From Favolaschia claudopus (lineage: Eukaryota > Basidiomycota > Agaricomycetes > Agaricales > Mycenaceae): a stretch of DNA of 64,000 nucleotides. The notes under the pieces were generated by a model. That model was not told the origin of the DNA and made no database searches. It was given only the letters and a program-made list of their open reading frames with translations. Within the stretch, counting starts at the first letter, position 1; every line of letters begins with the position of its first letter. The stretch is from contig JAWWNJ010000018.1 of the NCBI GenBank assembly GCA_037176885.1, positions 1,488,001 through 1,552,000 of the forward strand, in the 5' to 3' direction. A program made the position numbers and the translations under genes. Of this stretch, positions 33,569 to 45,100 are shown piece after piece.

Positions 33569-34458
33569 TACACGTTGTTGTCGATACTCATATTGTCGAG
33601 CGCCGCCATCTCCTTTCCGTCAATTGCCTCGTGTTTTTGATTGCATACCCACCAAGGCACAATAAATTCTGATTTCATGTTTCGAGGTATGCATCACAAG
33701 TTCTACTATTTGTGACAATAACAAGCTTGATACTTACATCGGGCTTGTCACGTTTCCGGCCAGATGCCTTTCTCAAGTGGGTTGGGAGCTTTTGTACAAC
33801 ATGATCATGCATTGACCTTTGAAAATTCGTTCTCTTGTCCATTCCGGCGCTATGTAGAAAATGTAAATCATAACTGACTGAAATTGGAAATATGTCGAAG
33901 ATAATTTCTTGCTTGGTTTTCTGAGCTCACTAACACCTTCATCGAGTATCGAGTTAGATCGAGTCTCGAGTCTCAATAGCATCCGAGAAGTACATTTTGC
34001 AGACAAAAGCGAAGAGGTAATCAGTTCAAAGTAGTTCCTCAGCTTGCTAGATGGTGCGGGACGTGTTCATGGCGCGAAGAATTGAATCCAAAAAGTTGAA
34101 CGACCCAAGATCAGAGAGAAATGATCGGGCCGAGGCCCATTAGACACGGGTGCAGTCCCATGTCCAAATAAGAACATGGGCGTCCACAGCCATCGCACAT
34201 GAGCCGAAAATGGTGGGGCTTGTATACACCCAAAAATTCTCTGATCAATCAAACGTGAAAAACATCCTCTATTCACCATATACGGAAACATATCCGGCAG
34301 CTAGTATTGTGGTACTGGGTATCCGAGACTAACCAAAAGTACCCGAAATTGCCGTTTTTTCCCTACGCTGAGATGCTCGTGCAACTTAGCTACTGCCGGC
34401 AGCCAACACAAATTAACAGATACAGTAAATATAAAATAATAATATTTGTTTGCTTTAT
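33569..34458. other. No gene; lone TIR-like end
   Basis: At about 34313-34350 the sequence ACTAACCAAAAGTACCCGAA resembles the CTCGGTGT-family TIR in decayed form. No gene is supported. Confidence 0.25.
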
Positions 34459-34578
34459 AGAGCTTATTAGCAGATTCTAAGCGAGATTTTCTACAACCGC
34501 TGATTGGTCGAGAGTTGTGGAGCGGCCAATCAGGATTCAAAGAAATCTCGCTTAGAATTTTGCTAATATGCTCTTATG
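34459..34578. mobile_element. About 118-bp MITE
   Basis: AGAGCTTATTAGCAGATTCT followed by AAGCGAGATTT is matched inversely by AAATCTCGCTTAGAATTTTG and CTAATATGCTCT at the right end. The interior carries an inner inverted pair (CCGCTGATTGG/CCAATCAGG). TA-like flanks are present but the exact ends are uncertain. Confidence 0.55.
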
Positions 34579-34690
34579 TAGTCCATTCTTGTTTCCTGTT
34601 TGCCCATCGTGTTGGTCTATATCATGTTTGCCACGAATCTCATACTTGATTATCGTAAAAATTTATGATTTTGAAGTGCAGAGCTCACTA

Positions 34691-35363
34691 CTGTAGCAAT
34701 TTGTATGGGTGAAACAGACCCTCGAGCGTGACTGGAAACGCTACGCATGGAAACCAGAAACGGCAGCAGCGTTATGCGTGACATCATAGAATTCTTGAAA
34801 CGGCCGGGCAAACACTAATAACATCTATTCATGAAGGTCGAACGGATTCTGAGCTAGAATCCCACTGCTCTCACCGAGGAAGAAGAAGGCAACTCTGGCA
34901 CTAACGATGATTTTGACGTAGTCTTGCAATCTTGATCAAAGATGCTAAATCGGCGTTGAAGGCACTGCAGTTGAAGGTTCATTTTCTTGCAACTCGCCTA
35001 CAGCTAATCTCGCTGCACTTTGTGATTCAAAGGATGGATTAGTGGCTAAGGGTGAGAACAGCACGGAGAGTGATCAACGTTGGTGCGATGTTACGGAGTT
35101 TGATGTAGAGAGTGATTGAGTGCAGTGAGGAGGAGGAGGACAAAGTAGATTCAGCTAAATTTTGACATTTTACGCGTTTGAACGACTATCTTCAAAAGAG
35201 TACATATATGCAGTCTTGTTACGAGACTACCACAAACATAACAATTTGACGCCTTTGTATGTCACGCAGTCCTCAGGGAAACCACACTACCGTTATGCGT
35301 TACCGTTGAAACGAAACAGGGCAGGCGTTACGCGTTACGTTTCACCCATACAAATTGCTACAG
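34691..35363. mobile_element. TIR element with CTGTAGCAATTTG ends
   Basis: The left end CTGTAGCAATTTGTATGGGT (continuing GAAAC) and its exact inverse at 35339-35363 are flanked by TA (34689-34690, 35364-35365). Inside are GCGTTACGCG-type short repeats and the TTTGAACGACTATCTTCAAA block also present at 1999. It has no transposase. A truncated relative begins at 25078. Confidence 0.78.
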
Positions 35364-35367
35364 TAAG

Positions 35368-36530
35368 TGGGAACCGGCATTCAACGAGCCATCACCGTGC
35401 TGCTTGGTCGTGTTTGTTCCCTTGAGGCAAACGGTTCCAAAAATTGTCCAAAAATGATCGTGCTACGAAAAAGAGTTAATTGGCTTCCACAACCCCCGAA
35501 AACCTGAACCTAAGTATTGAAACAGTAGATTGGATGGTAAATAATAAATCTTTCACGATAGAATTTTTGATTTCACCCTCAATCAGAAATGACTGCGTAA
35601 ATACACGGAAAACAGTCGGAAACGCGAGATCACGGCCACATATGAAAATTCTGTCGTGAACGAATTGAACAACGAGATAGTTTACACAGCTTTTGACAGG
35701 AAATTTTGGCAGAAGTGGCATACAGGGAAAGTTTTCACGGCTCAGACTTTGACGGAACGGGCGTGAGAATATTTTGGATCTCTGCGTTCTGAGCCCTCTC
35801 ATCGGGAATTTTGCACATACTGGGATCCTGAGTGATATACAGCTAAATTTGACGACGCTGAGATGTTTTTCACTCAGAAAAGAGGTGGAATTGGGGTAAA
35901 ATGGTCTTGTTAACTATCCCATCAATATTGAGTGATGTGGCCCCAAAACCAATGAGGCCCTAATTCTATAGCTTCTACGTGACAGCTATCTACAAAACAC
36001 TGGAGCGCTCCGAAAAAAAGTTCCCATTGATGCAATGACGTCAATTACCATATGAGGTAGGTGCCGGATCCATTGCGTCGACGGCTGGCGCGTCAGGGCG
36101 GGGCGACCTCGTGTTGCAGCCTAGGCGGCCATGGTAATCAGGAGCCGCTTGTGTGCAGGAGGGATGTAGCGGAAGGTATTGTAGGGCATGGTAGGCGAGA
36201 GAGACGTTCCAGGAGCAGTGACGAAAGGGCGAGTGTCGTTGGAGAAAGTGGAGCGGGCTGGCCGAATTAGGCAGGAGCTGTCAAAACCGTTGTGTGAACT
36301 TTTTTTCGGAGCGCTCCAGTGTTTTGTAGATAGCTGGAAGGATCGCGCTGAGATTCAAGATTCCGACTCAGAACATAATTTGAACTATCCCTTGTTGCCA
36401 ACACTAAGTTGTAGGTTTTGTTTTGCGGGGAAAAAGCCGAAAAACAGCGGGAACCGTTTACTTTTCCCACTTGGCTGAGAACAAACACGACCAAGCAGCA
36501 CAGTGATGGCTCGTTGAATGCCGGTTCCCA
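35368..36530. mobile_element. TIR element with TGGGAACC ends, inserted at the edge of another
   Basis: The left TIR TGGGAACCGGCATTCAACGA is matched over about 50 bp by the inverted right end. CAGTAAG flanks both sides (35361-35367 and 36531-36537), 7 bp or possibly 8. That target duplication includes the terminal CAG of the 34691-35363 element, so this insertion landed exactly at its border. A mariner-like MITE (35983-36336) is nested inside. No transposase is recognised. Confidence 0.82.
35983..36336 (-). mobile_element. CAGCTATCTAC mariner-type MITE, copy 1
   Basis: Ends are CAGCTATCTACAAAACACTG and its inverse (continuing GAGCGCTCCGAAAAAAAGTT, about 40 bp). The reverse-oriented copy 2 at 50260-50639 is highly similar. 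Flanks read GA on both sides rather than TA. In the minus orientation the interior corresponds to the transposase-start remnant that is clearer in copy 2. Confidence 0.8.
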
Positions 36531-36557
36531 CAGTAAGTAATCTTCACTCTTCAATTA

Positions 36558-37297
36558 CAGCTGTTTGCAAAGTTAATGGCACCTCTTGTTTTTTTATGAA
36601 AAGAAAGCATTTCAGAGGTCTCATCTTCCTGCCCTCAGATCTCACTCAATTCCCAACCAATTCACACCGTTCAAGTTTTGTTTCAAAGCGGTTCGGCAGG
36701 GCTTCCAGGCCGCCGGCAAATATCGGCTAACGCTTCCGAGATGTGATGGCATCAGGCCGTCTATTGGTCGGCATGACCTGGATGTGATTTGCTTCATTCC
36801 GGCTCAATTTTGAACGATTTGGGACGCCATAAAACGATAGTCGCAGGAGAATAACGTTCAAATTAGGTCTGCAATCACACTTTTTGAAATTAGGGAGACA
36901 CAATGGCTCAGCACTGAGAAAGGTCCCTGGGTGAATGATTTCATTCTGCTGTTAGTAGTTTGTGCTTGCCTTACATTTTGAACTTGCAGACCTCATTACC
37001 TACCTTCTGACTGCATAATACTCCAAATTCAAGTGATTGTGAACAAAAATGAATAAGTTTTCTCAGTTTCATTGTGTGTATCAACGTCGATGACAGGTAA
37101 TCAAGGGTGACAAAGGAATCGAATTAGAGGACGATTTAGGTATGGGATGAAAGCCCCATCAAAACTCTACAAAATGAGCCTATAATCATGCTCATTGGAC
37201 GAAAAATGGTTGCGGAAGGAGCCATACAACTTCAGGCTTCAAAATTGCTCTTTATGTACAAAATGATCGGAAGTGCCATTAGCTTTGCAAACAGCTG
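36558..37297. mobile_element. CAGCTGTTTGCAAAG mariner-type element
   Basis: The left end CAGCTGTTTGCAAAGTTAAT and the right end (inverse CAGCTGTTTGCAAAGCTAAT) are flanked by TA (36556-36557, 37298-37299). The 740-bp interior lacks a recognisable gene. It lies 6 bp from the next mariner element (37304), and both begin with CAGCT. Confidence 0.75.
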
Positions 37298-37458
37298 TAA
37301 TTACAGCTATTTTGGAAACGATAGACATTTTCGATTTTCGAGCTGAGTTCGGCAACTCCCGGCAGACCCGTCATATAATTATTTTTAGCTACAGCTCAGC
37401 TCCATCATGACGACGAGCGTGCCCCGCCAATACACAGTATACTCTCCTCACTCTCACC

Positions 37459-38637
37459 ATGATACGACGAGGAAACCGCCGCCACATTCCTAAGGAGCAG
37501 AAACAGCTCATCACCACAATGTCGGCCCATATGTCTGTCCCAGACATTGCTGCAGCTACCTACATCAGCGAGCGAACCATTTACCGCATCATCCGAACGT
37601 GGCGGACCACTGGGGACCATGTCCGAATTCCTCTGCAGCTCGGGCGACCCCGCATTCTTACATCTTTTGATGTCGCGGTCTGTGGTCTTCTCAATACCCT
37701 TCTTATTTGACCATTTGAGAAGTATCTTGAGGGTCTTGTTGCGAGAACCCCCGACATCTATCTTTTCGAGCTACAGGAATGTTTGTACGAAGCCACGGGA
37801 CTCGACGTCGCTAAAACCACCATCCGTGACGCCCTTTTGCGAATGGGTTATGTTCGGGTTCATGTAAATAAAATTGCTGGGAGTTTCGTGCCGCTGACAT
37901 GAGTATATTCTTAGATATCTCGAACTGCACTCGAAGCTGAGGAAAACAAACGGCTTGGGTTTCAATGTGAAGTTGGACAACACCCACCTCGAAGGCTGGT
38001 TTTCCTAGACGAAGCAGCTTGCAATCGACATACAACGCGGCGGCAGATGGCATGGGCCCCCATTGGAATGCGAGCGCGGCGTCATGACTTTTTTGTCCGA
38101 GGCATCCGGTATGTGTTTCTGCTCTTGCCAGCGCTACGTGCCTGCTGATATGTATAGTTAGTTCTTCCGGCAATTTGCCTCGATGGCATACTTCACTTCG
38201 ATGTGTTGACTCGCTCCTGGACCGCCGTAGAGTTCCGCAACTATCTCGATATTCTCCTTGACCGCATGAATCCCTTTCCGCAGGACAACTCCGTTCTCGT
38301 CATGGACAACGCAAGTGTTCATCACTTTGATGGGATTCGTGAGATGGTCGAGGGACGGTGCGTAGCATATATCCTATTGATTGCCAACTAACTGAATTTG
38401 ATTTACAGCGGGCGCCGACTCATTTATCTGTCACCATATTCTCCCGACTTCAATCCATGCGAAGAAGGGTTTTCATGCATGAAATACTGGATCCGACGCA
38501 ACCGGGACGATGTTCTCAGCTCGATGGAAGGGCGTGATGGTTGCGACCCCATTGCAACTTTGCGGGAAGCTGCTCATGAGACGATGACCCCGGAGAACAT
38601 TGAAGGATGGTTTAGGGATTGCGGATATGTTGTATAG
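37459..38637 (+). CDS. Tc1/mariner (IS630-type) DDE transposase
   Basis: The enzyme would cut the element at its TIRs and integrate it at TA. Exon 1 carries an N-terminal helix-turn-helix region (MSVPDIAAATYISERTIYRI) and a LGRPR motif. The DDE domain shows RRLVFLDEAACNRH (first D), NSVLVMDNASVHH (second D) and LSPYSPDFNPCEEGFSCMKY (third acidic residue). Introns at 37678-37719 and 37858-37914 are GT-AG and in frame; a fourth at 38358-38408 also fits. At the third (38109-38157) the acceptor TATAG leads into T-TAG-TTC, a stop, and no AG nearby restores the VLPAICLDGILHFDV frame. This copy may therefore be inactive unless splicing is unusual. About 60-80 bp of 3' sequence separates it from the convergent gene. 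Confidence 0.88.
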
Positions 38638-38776
38638 GTTGTTGTATCAGTAGTTGTCAATACAGGAGTAGGACGCCAAGAAATTATATAAACAATATGA
38701 CTATACAAATATACAGAAAACTAGTAGCGATACAGTATTTTCAGCAGAGGCGATAACATACACAGCGTGAAATAAA

Positions 38777-40246
38777 TCAGTTCTCCTTGTCGCTTTCATC
38801 CCCCACAACCCTGGCCCGCTTCTTCCCCTTGCGTTTCTTAGCGGCGGCGACCATCTTACTTGCCTTGCGCACGAAGTTACCCACGGCACCGGCTGCCATC
38901 CCAACGTCGGTTTTGTAGAACTTGGTGTCGAAGTCGGCGATGCTGTTGGCGTAGACAATGCCTTGTTCCCCAAGGCTCTCAGCATATTGGAAGTATTTGA
39001 GAGCTGGGTACTTTTCATCCAGAGCACGCAGCACGTCGGAGACAAGGAGGACGTCCTCGTCTTCATCAGATTCATCTGATGACTCGTCCTCACGTCGACG
39101 TTTGACGCCATTCCCATCGCGAAGGATGGTATCGCCGGACTCGGAGTTGCCAAGATGGAGGTGGATGGGGGGCATGGTATTTTGACCGCGGTTACGAGCA
39201 CGCTCCTCGCGAGCACGGCCACGCTCTGCAAGCTCGTCAAGCTTGAGGACTTTGGGAGGATGTTCCAGATCTGCGGTGCCATCGTGCTGAAGACAGAAGT
39301 CAGCAGTGCAAAAGAGAAACAGAAATTCCACGTCACGCACCATGTACCGAGCCCACAAATTAATAACATCTATTCCGATCTCGACATGCTTGCCGGGGTA
39401 CTTAGATTTCGGCCCCATCACGTAGCACCACCGATTTTTGCCAGGATGTTCCGCACACTTGAGATGGTTTTGAATCTGCTGTACCTCGGTGGCGGTAACA
39501 GCGGTCTCGGGGGGTTTTTCGGCCTGTTTTGTCGTCTTTCCATCAGGCTGCACCTCCTGAGAGACGGTGTGCTCAACGCCGAAGAACCCATAGATAATGG
39601 ATGACTTACCAGGTTAACCACTTCCATTATCACCTCTTTCTGACGACGTGTGCTCCTCTGGAGCTTGAGAAGCTGCTGGAAGGCGTCGTGAACATTGTCC
39701 TCGGACGACAGACGGTGATATGGATCCTTGCGACGCTCCTGAGACTCTTTCCATCCCAATGTCGCAGATGTGGGGTCGACATTCATCTGAGCTGTGATGC
39801 GTGATAGAAAGTCGCCGGCAGGAATGTCAGAGGGGAGGACGAGGGTTGTGGTGACCGTGGCGCGCTTCTTTCCATTTCCTGGCCCGCCATAGATAGGGAT
39901 TTTGACTGTGATGAAGGTACTGCGGTCTCGAAGTTGATTAGTAGCCTGCAGAATGCGCAAATAGCTGTAACACACCTGCAGTTTGACTGGGAGCTGTAGT
40001 AGATGGCAACTGAGATTGGCGGGCTTCGACAATGTGAGGAGGGAACGGAGGAAGCCGGTATTGATGATAGGACGGATCTTCATCGCTAGAATCGTCGTCG
40101 TCGCCCCCAGGCTGCTCGTAGTCGCGGGTGTGGGCAAACATGCAATTGTCGAGAGAGGCTTGTAATTGGGCCACTGCGAGCTGTCGTCCAGTGAGAGCGG
40201 GGGGAGGGCCGACGCCAAGAAGATATGGTGCAATAGTGTTTTGCAT
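38777..40246 (-). CDS. Accessory gene of the mariner element, function unknown
   Basis: Exons 40246-39976, 39926-39610, 39556-39341 and 39286-38777 sum to 1314 nt, a continuous 437-aa frame starting MQNTIAPYLLGVGPPPALTG. Visible parts: an acidic DDDDSSDEDPSYHQYR stretch; a compact region (STFITVKIPIYGGPGNGKKR ... RQKEVIMEVVNL) reminiscent of a ubiquitin/PB1-like fold; a Cys/His block KCAEHPGKNRWCYVMGP with NLWARYM; an acidic DESSDESDEDED patch; ALDEKYPALKYFQYAESLGE and a C-terminal KKRKGKKRAR nuclear signal. I have seen similar proteins described only as hypothetical in Agaricomycetes. Position between the TIRs, an intact frame and nuclear features suggest a protein working with, or hitch-hiking on, the transposase. 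A chromatin or regulatory role is inference only. Confidence 0.7.
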
Positions 40247-40517
40247 GGTGTCAAAACCGGTCGAAAAGTAGAATAGTTGGGCGCCTTGGACTCGTTGAGC
40301 GAGGATATATAGCACAGTGTATGCTCCACGCAATCGTCAGCCTGCTCGTCATGACTGTAAGTCTCCAGTGACGCTGTAACCGTACTAGATGGTCGTTGTC
40401 GAGGAGGTATTAGCAGAAAAGGTTATTCTAAATTTGGCACTAGTTACGAGCTCGTCTCGGCGGCTCGGCCCGAACTCAGCTAAAAATCGAAACTGTCTAT
40501 CGTTTCCAAAATAGCTG

Positions 40518-40947
40518 TAATAATTTAGATTAAAACACGCCGTGTGCGTGACCTGGTACAGCCACTCGGACGCGTTCGGCAAGCGGCCGATGACACGATA
40601 GACTACTATACTGTGACTGTGACATCAATCCAGTCCTTTGACTCCTTTCGGCTTCTTTGCCGTGTTGAAACCGGTCATTTTCGTTTCTGATTCTCTGACT
40701 CTCTGAATGATGGCAATTGATGGACAGTGACTTGATGGCCTGGAAGGCCGCCTGATCAATATCAGCTAGCCGCGTTTTCGTTTTCGATATTCGTTCACCC
40801 CCCGGCCGATACCGGCCGGGGTTGCCGCGCTACGACACATATCAGTCACGTGTTGCGCACCGTGTTGGGCCAATCAGTGCATGGCTTTGGAGCCAGTTAC
40901 GCCCATAAAATCCCCCTCCTCGTCCGACACCACCCACACTCCACATA
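40518..40947. other. No confident gene
   Basis: Right flank of the two-gene element. A GGCCGATACCGGCCGGGG palindrome-like run lies at about 40803. Sequence at 40890-40946 and again from 41328 looks like one locus split by the MITE at 40948-41325. Confidence 0.25.
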
Positions 40948-41325
40948 CAGCCGTTTTGGAAACAATATACGGGTTTTGATCGAGTGGTGCTCATTCGTTT
41001 GTGCTTACCTTTGTTTTGCTTCCCGTCGCCAGCTCCACTTCGGCCGAATCTGAGTTTGCTTCCGCCACCTAGAGAACACCAGGAAAAAAACAGGGGGTTA
41101 ACAGAACTGAGGATCAAGACTCAGCTGCTACTTGCCCAGAGTTCGACAGGGCCGTGACTTGCGAGCAAGGGCCAAAACAAGAGACCAGCGGCACTTGATG
41201 TGGTACGGCAACACCCCACAAAGTGGTGCTCCCGGCTTTGCCGATGACAGAATCGTCAACAAACGTAAGCACAAATGAACGAGCACCACTCAATCAAAAC
41301 CCGTATATTGTTTCCAAAACGGCTG
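40948..41325. mobile_element. MITE with TIR resembling the two-gene mariner
   Basis: Ends start CAGCCGTTTTGGAAACAATA and are mirrored for about 65 bp (through GAGTGGTGCTCATTCGTTTG). TA flanks both sides (40946-40947, 41326-41327). The first 20 bases differ from the 37304-40517 TIR at only 3 positions, so the same transposase could have mobilised it (inference). It has no coding sequence. Confidence 0.83.
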
Positions 41326-41336
41326 TAGTCGAACGA

Positions 41337-41558
41337 CGGCTCACGCCACAACGCTCGACACAGCACCAATCGCTTCGCTCCAGTCGGAGCTGAAGAAGGA
41401 TATGGCCGACGAGTTTGGCGGCTACATCTGGCAGTTTTCGCCTCAAAGAATCTCGCAGATGCTATCCCCGAAGCGGCTAATGTCCACCTACATTGCAGGC
41501 CTGATCACTGACGGGCACAAAGGACCGCTTCATCCCACTCTGGACGACCTAGTCTAGG
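41337..41558 (+). pseudogene. Coding fragment, possibly kinase-gene N-terminus
   Basis: The frame reads TAHATTLDTAPIASLQSELK, KDMADEFGGYIWQFSP and LITDGHKGPLHPTLDDLV, then TAG. It looks like genuine protein. Because a FunK1-type kinase pseudogene lies beyond the palindrome at 46.7 kb, on the same strand, this may be its displaced N-terminal part, but I cannot prove that; the motif is not diagnostic. Confidence 0.35.
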
Positions 41559-41572
41559 ATCTGTTGGGGGGT

Positions 41573-41797
41573 AGGTCAGTGAAGCGTCCGTGGGAGTGAT
41601 TTCAACCATGCCGAATGGTGATGGCCGCAGACGTTTTCAACCTGGACACACAGAACTCAGTCGAGATACTGATTTTCATGCATAATTGGTGTCCTCAAGT
41701 ATTCACATACAGGTTATACACTGGTTTGGGGACCCAATCTACATCAGTCTCCTACCCAGCCTCACTTTCGAGTGTTGGGGAGTCACTGAGGGCGTAG
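41573..41797. repeat. Outer inverted homology, left side
   Basis: GGTAGGTCAGTGAAGCGTCC and GTCTCCTACCCAGCCTCACT...GGGAGTCACTGAGGGCGTAG are repeated in inverted orientation at about 45836-45975 just outside the palindrome's right arm. Between these blocks the two sides differ by substitutions and indels. The inverted duplication is therefore older and larger than the near-identical core. Confidence 0.6.
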
Positions 41798-41798
41798 A

Positions 41799-42197
41799 TT
41801 CACTGTAAATTCACTATGTGTAATATTGATTGACAAATCTGATCTTATTACTCCCGAACTTCAAACCCCCAACACTCTCCAGGGAGGCTGGCATAAAACA
41901 ACTGTAAACAACATAGCCACATTTCGGAAAAATATTCGTCATTGAAATCTTGCGGCCCAAAGAAATAGGTGGTGGGGTCCAAGCTACTAAAGAGGGCATT
42001 TGAGTGCTCCCTCACCCTTTTATATGGTCGATGCAGATGACAAGCCAACGAACCAAAATATTGTTCAAGCAGGTGGCTATGTTGTTTACAGTTGTTTTAT
42101 GCCAGCCTCCCTGGAGAGTGTTGGGGGTTTGAAGTTCGGGAGTAATAAGATCAGATTTGTCAATCAATATTACACATAGTGAATTTACAGTGAATCT
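41799..42197. repeat. Foldback insertion between outer and core palindrome
   Basis: About 120-bp arms starting AGATTCACTGTAAATTCACT and ending with the inverse AGTGAATTTACAGTGAATCT surround a 150-bp spacer. It separates GGGCGTAGATTCA from GGCCCGATACTG, which are contiguous in the right arm, so it was inserted into the left side after the inverted duplication arose. Confidence 0.7.
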
Positions 42198-45100
42198 GGC
42201 CCGATACTGATGGTGGTGGACAAAAATAAAAAAATAAAGAAAATAAAGAAACGAAAATATTGCGGGAGATTGAGGGAGATTCGGGGATCTCGGGGATATT
42301 TCTTGGTATCCATTTTCGGCCGACATCGGCTTTTTGCGCTGCTCTCACGGCTCGGCTCCCAACGTTACGGCTTGCCGTCTCTTGGCCAGATACTGAAATA
42401 AAGCCCAAAGATACTCGTTTTAGCGTCAAAAAGTCTGAGATAAAGGGAGGAATGTCTTTCATCGTATTAAAGCCCTCCCAAATATCCAAGGCCATTTACC
42501 TGCTCTGGTTGTTGACCAATCCACTCACATCAGCTGTTCAGATACTGACCGGAGTTTGAAATAAGGATCAGTCACGACAGCTTTGGCACGTGTTGGTTGG
42601 TTCAACTTTCTTTTCGACAACTTTCCGTTCTTTTTGTCAGGCTCATGCTATTTTCTAGTCGATTGTGGGCACCAAAGTGTTTGATATTTCTCCATAGACA
42701 CTACTCTGTTCAAGTCCCATTAAAACTCGACGCAACTTCCTCAATTCACCCGAATGCCAAAATTGGCAATGTAAGCTCGCGGCTGGATTTTTCGTTAAGG
42801 TTCCTATTCAAACTGGTTGCTGAAAAGGGCTTGAATCAATATGCCTGGTTCTGGCGCTCCGCGCAAGGTTCACAATCACAGCGCGGTAAGAACAACCTGG
42901 AACCAGAAATGATCGCAACCAAGTCAAGTTGGCTTCATTCGCGTATGTATCTTGTTCTGTGTCCCTCCTGTGGGGCATCAATGTGTCTCTATACTAACCT
43001 GTGCAAATTATTAGATCTAGATTTACCTTCTACATGTCTGATACCAAAATATCTGTCAGTCCATTCAGCTGTTTTCAATGCAGCTCCGAGGCGAAGACTT
43101 TTCAAGTGACAACTCACGGGTACGTTGCATAAGTCATTGGGAGCACGCCGCAAACCCACAACAATGTTCACACTGTTCACACTCGACAGGTAATTGTTTG
43201 CAAATCAATGAAATCAATGCTCTCTGAGCCTTGTTATTTTTCTGTTGATTGTCGAGTGCGCACCAATTTTAGTTCAGGACTTCCTCAACGCAGTGTTTAT
43301 CACCGGCACTCTGGCTCTACGCTCTCGATAATCTGCCGAATGCATTCAATTGGCTATCTGGTTTTACTGCGAGCACGTTGCGACTCGGACGAAAGCTGAG
43401 ATGAAGAGTCAATTTGGTGTGTTCATCATCTGTCATTTCATTCTCCTGCTCATCCGTCCCTTGTTGTATAGGCATCTGTACAACTAAAATACTGCAGTGT
43501 CGCTGCGGGGTACCGAGTTTGAGAACCATATCTTGTGTCCCTGTGAGCCAGTCAATCAGCCACAGTTTTCATTATGTGATCTTCAAATTTGTCCATTACA
43601 ATTTTTCTGACAACTCCAGCAACACTCAAAGCTGTAAAACCTGAGTAGATGCTTTAATTAATGAAGCCTTCAAAGCTCGGGATTATTCCGCAATCGGATC
43701 CTCTGTTTAATCAGTGTTCACTATTGAACCTGTTGTGCAAGTAAATTCACTGAAAGGATTCTGAGGTCTTGGCAGCTTTAGGGCCCATTATTTCCTCCAT
43801 ATAAATGGCTTTGTGAGTCTAACTCTCAAGGGCACTCAACCAAACACACGGTTTTCCTCAAAATCGCGAAAGAAACAGTTCAACTTGAACTTCACGATGG
43901 TGGCCGGGAATGGCCGAGCATCTGTCAAATCTGACAGCGGATTGATCGGACCGCAATTCAAACTCCGGTCAGTGTCAGTAAGTTATCAGTATCTGACCAC
44001 CGCCATGAGTAACCGGCCAGAATGGCGGTGGTCAGATACTGATACTGACACTGACCGGAGTTTGAATTGCGGTCCGATCAATCCGCTGTCAGATTTGACA
44101 GATGCTCGGCCATTCCCGGCCACCATCGTGAAGTTCAAGTTGAACTGTTTCTTTCGCGATTTTGAGGAAAACCGTGTGTTTGGTTGAGTGCCCTTGAGAG
44201 TTAGACTCACAAAGCCATTTATATGGAGGAAATAATGGGCCCTAAAGCTGCCAAGACCTCAGAATCCTTTCAGTGAATTTACTTGCACAACAGGTTCAAT
44301 AGTGAACACTGATTAAACAGAGGATCCGATTGCGGAATAATCCCGAGCTTTGAAGGCTTCATTAATTAAAGCATCTACTCAGGTTTTACAGCTTTGAGTG
44401 TTGCTGGAGTTGTCAGAAAAATTGTAATGGACAAATTTGAAGATCACATAATGAAAACTGTGGCTGATTGACTGGCTCACAGGGACACAAGATATGGTTC
44501 TCAAACTCGGTACCCCGCAGCGACACTGCAGTATTTTAGTTGTACAGATGCCTATACAACAAGGGACGGATGAGCAGGAGAATGAAATGACAGATGATGA
44601 ACACACCAAATTGACTCTTCATCTCAGCTTTCGTCCGAGTCGCAACGTGCTCGCAGTAAAACCAGATAGCCAATTGAATGCATTCGGCAGATTATCGAGA
44701 GCGTAGAGCCAGAGTGCCGGTGATAAACACTGCGTTGAGGAAGTCCTGAACTAAAATTGGTGCGCACTCGACAATCAACAGAAAAATAACAAGGCTCAGA
44801 GAGCATTGATTTCATCGATTTGCAAACAATTACCTGTCGAGTGTGAACAGTGTGAACATTGTTGTGGGTTTGCGGCGTGCTCCCAATGACTTATGCAACG
44901 TACCCGTGAGTTGTCACTTGAAAAGTCTTCGCCTCGGAGCTGCATTGAAAACAGCTGAATGGACTGACAGATATTTTGGTATCAGACATGTAGAAGGTAA
45001 ATCTAGATCTAATAATTTGCACAGGTTAGTATAGAGACACATTGATGCCCCACAGGAGGGACACAGAACAAGATACATACGCGAATGAAGCCAACTTGAC

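Larger units (their letters stand above)
37304..40517. mobile_element. Two-gene Tc1/mariner-type element
   Basis: The left TIR begins CAGCTATTTTGGAAACGATA and is matched for about 50 bp, with two mismatches and one indel, by the inverted right end at 40468-40517. TA flanks both sides (37302-37303, 40518-40519). At 3214 bp it is about twice the usual size. It encodes a DDE transposase on the plus strand (37459-38637) and a second, 4-exon gene on the minus strand (38777-40246). The two genes converge and leave about 140 bp between their stops. Only about 155 and 270 bp separate each start codon from the nearest TIR, so promoters must lie in or near the TIRs. Confidence 0.85.

Noticed and set aside
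37678..37719. TGA stop in the mariner transposase
   Set aside because: The stop lies inside a 42-bp GT-AG intron whose removal keeps the frame (FDVA-KYLEGL), so it is not an inactivating mutation.
39155..39604. Plus-strand frame opposite the mariner accessory gene
   Set aside because: It is antisense to well-supported minus-strand exons and has no family resemblance.
42597..43109. 170-codon open frame in the palindrome arm, mirrored at 44914-45426
   Set aside because: Its identical presence on both arms is a consequence of the palindrome; no domain, intron signal or family resemblance supports a gene.
43813..44187. Open frame reading across the palindrome centre
   Set aside because: It reads the same on both strands because of the inverted repeat; the protein is self-mirrored by construction.
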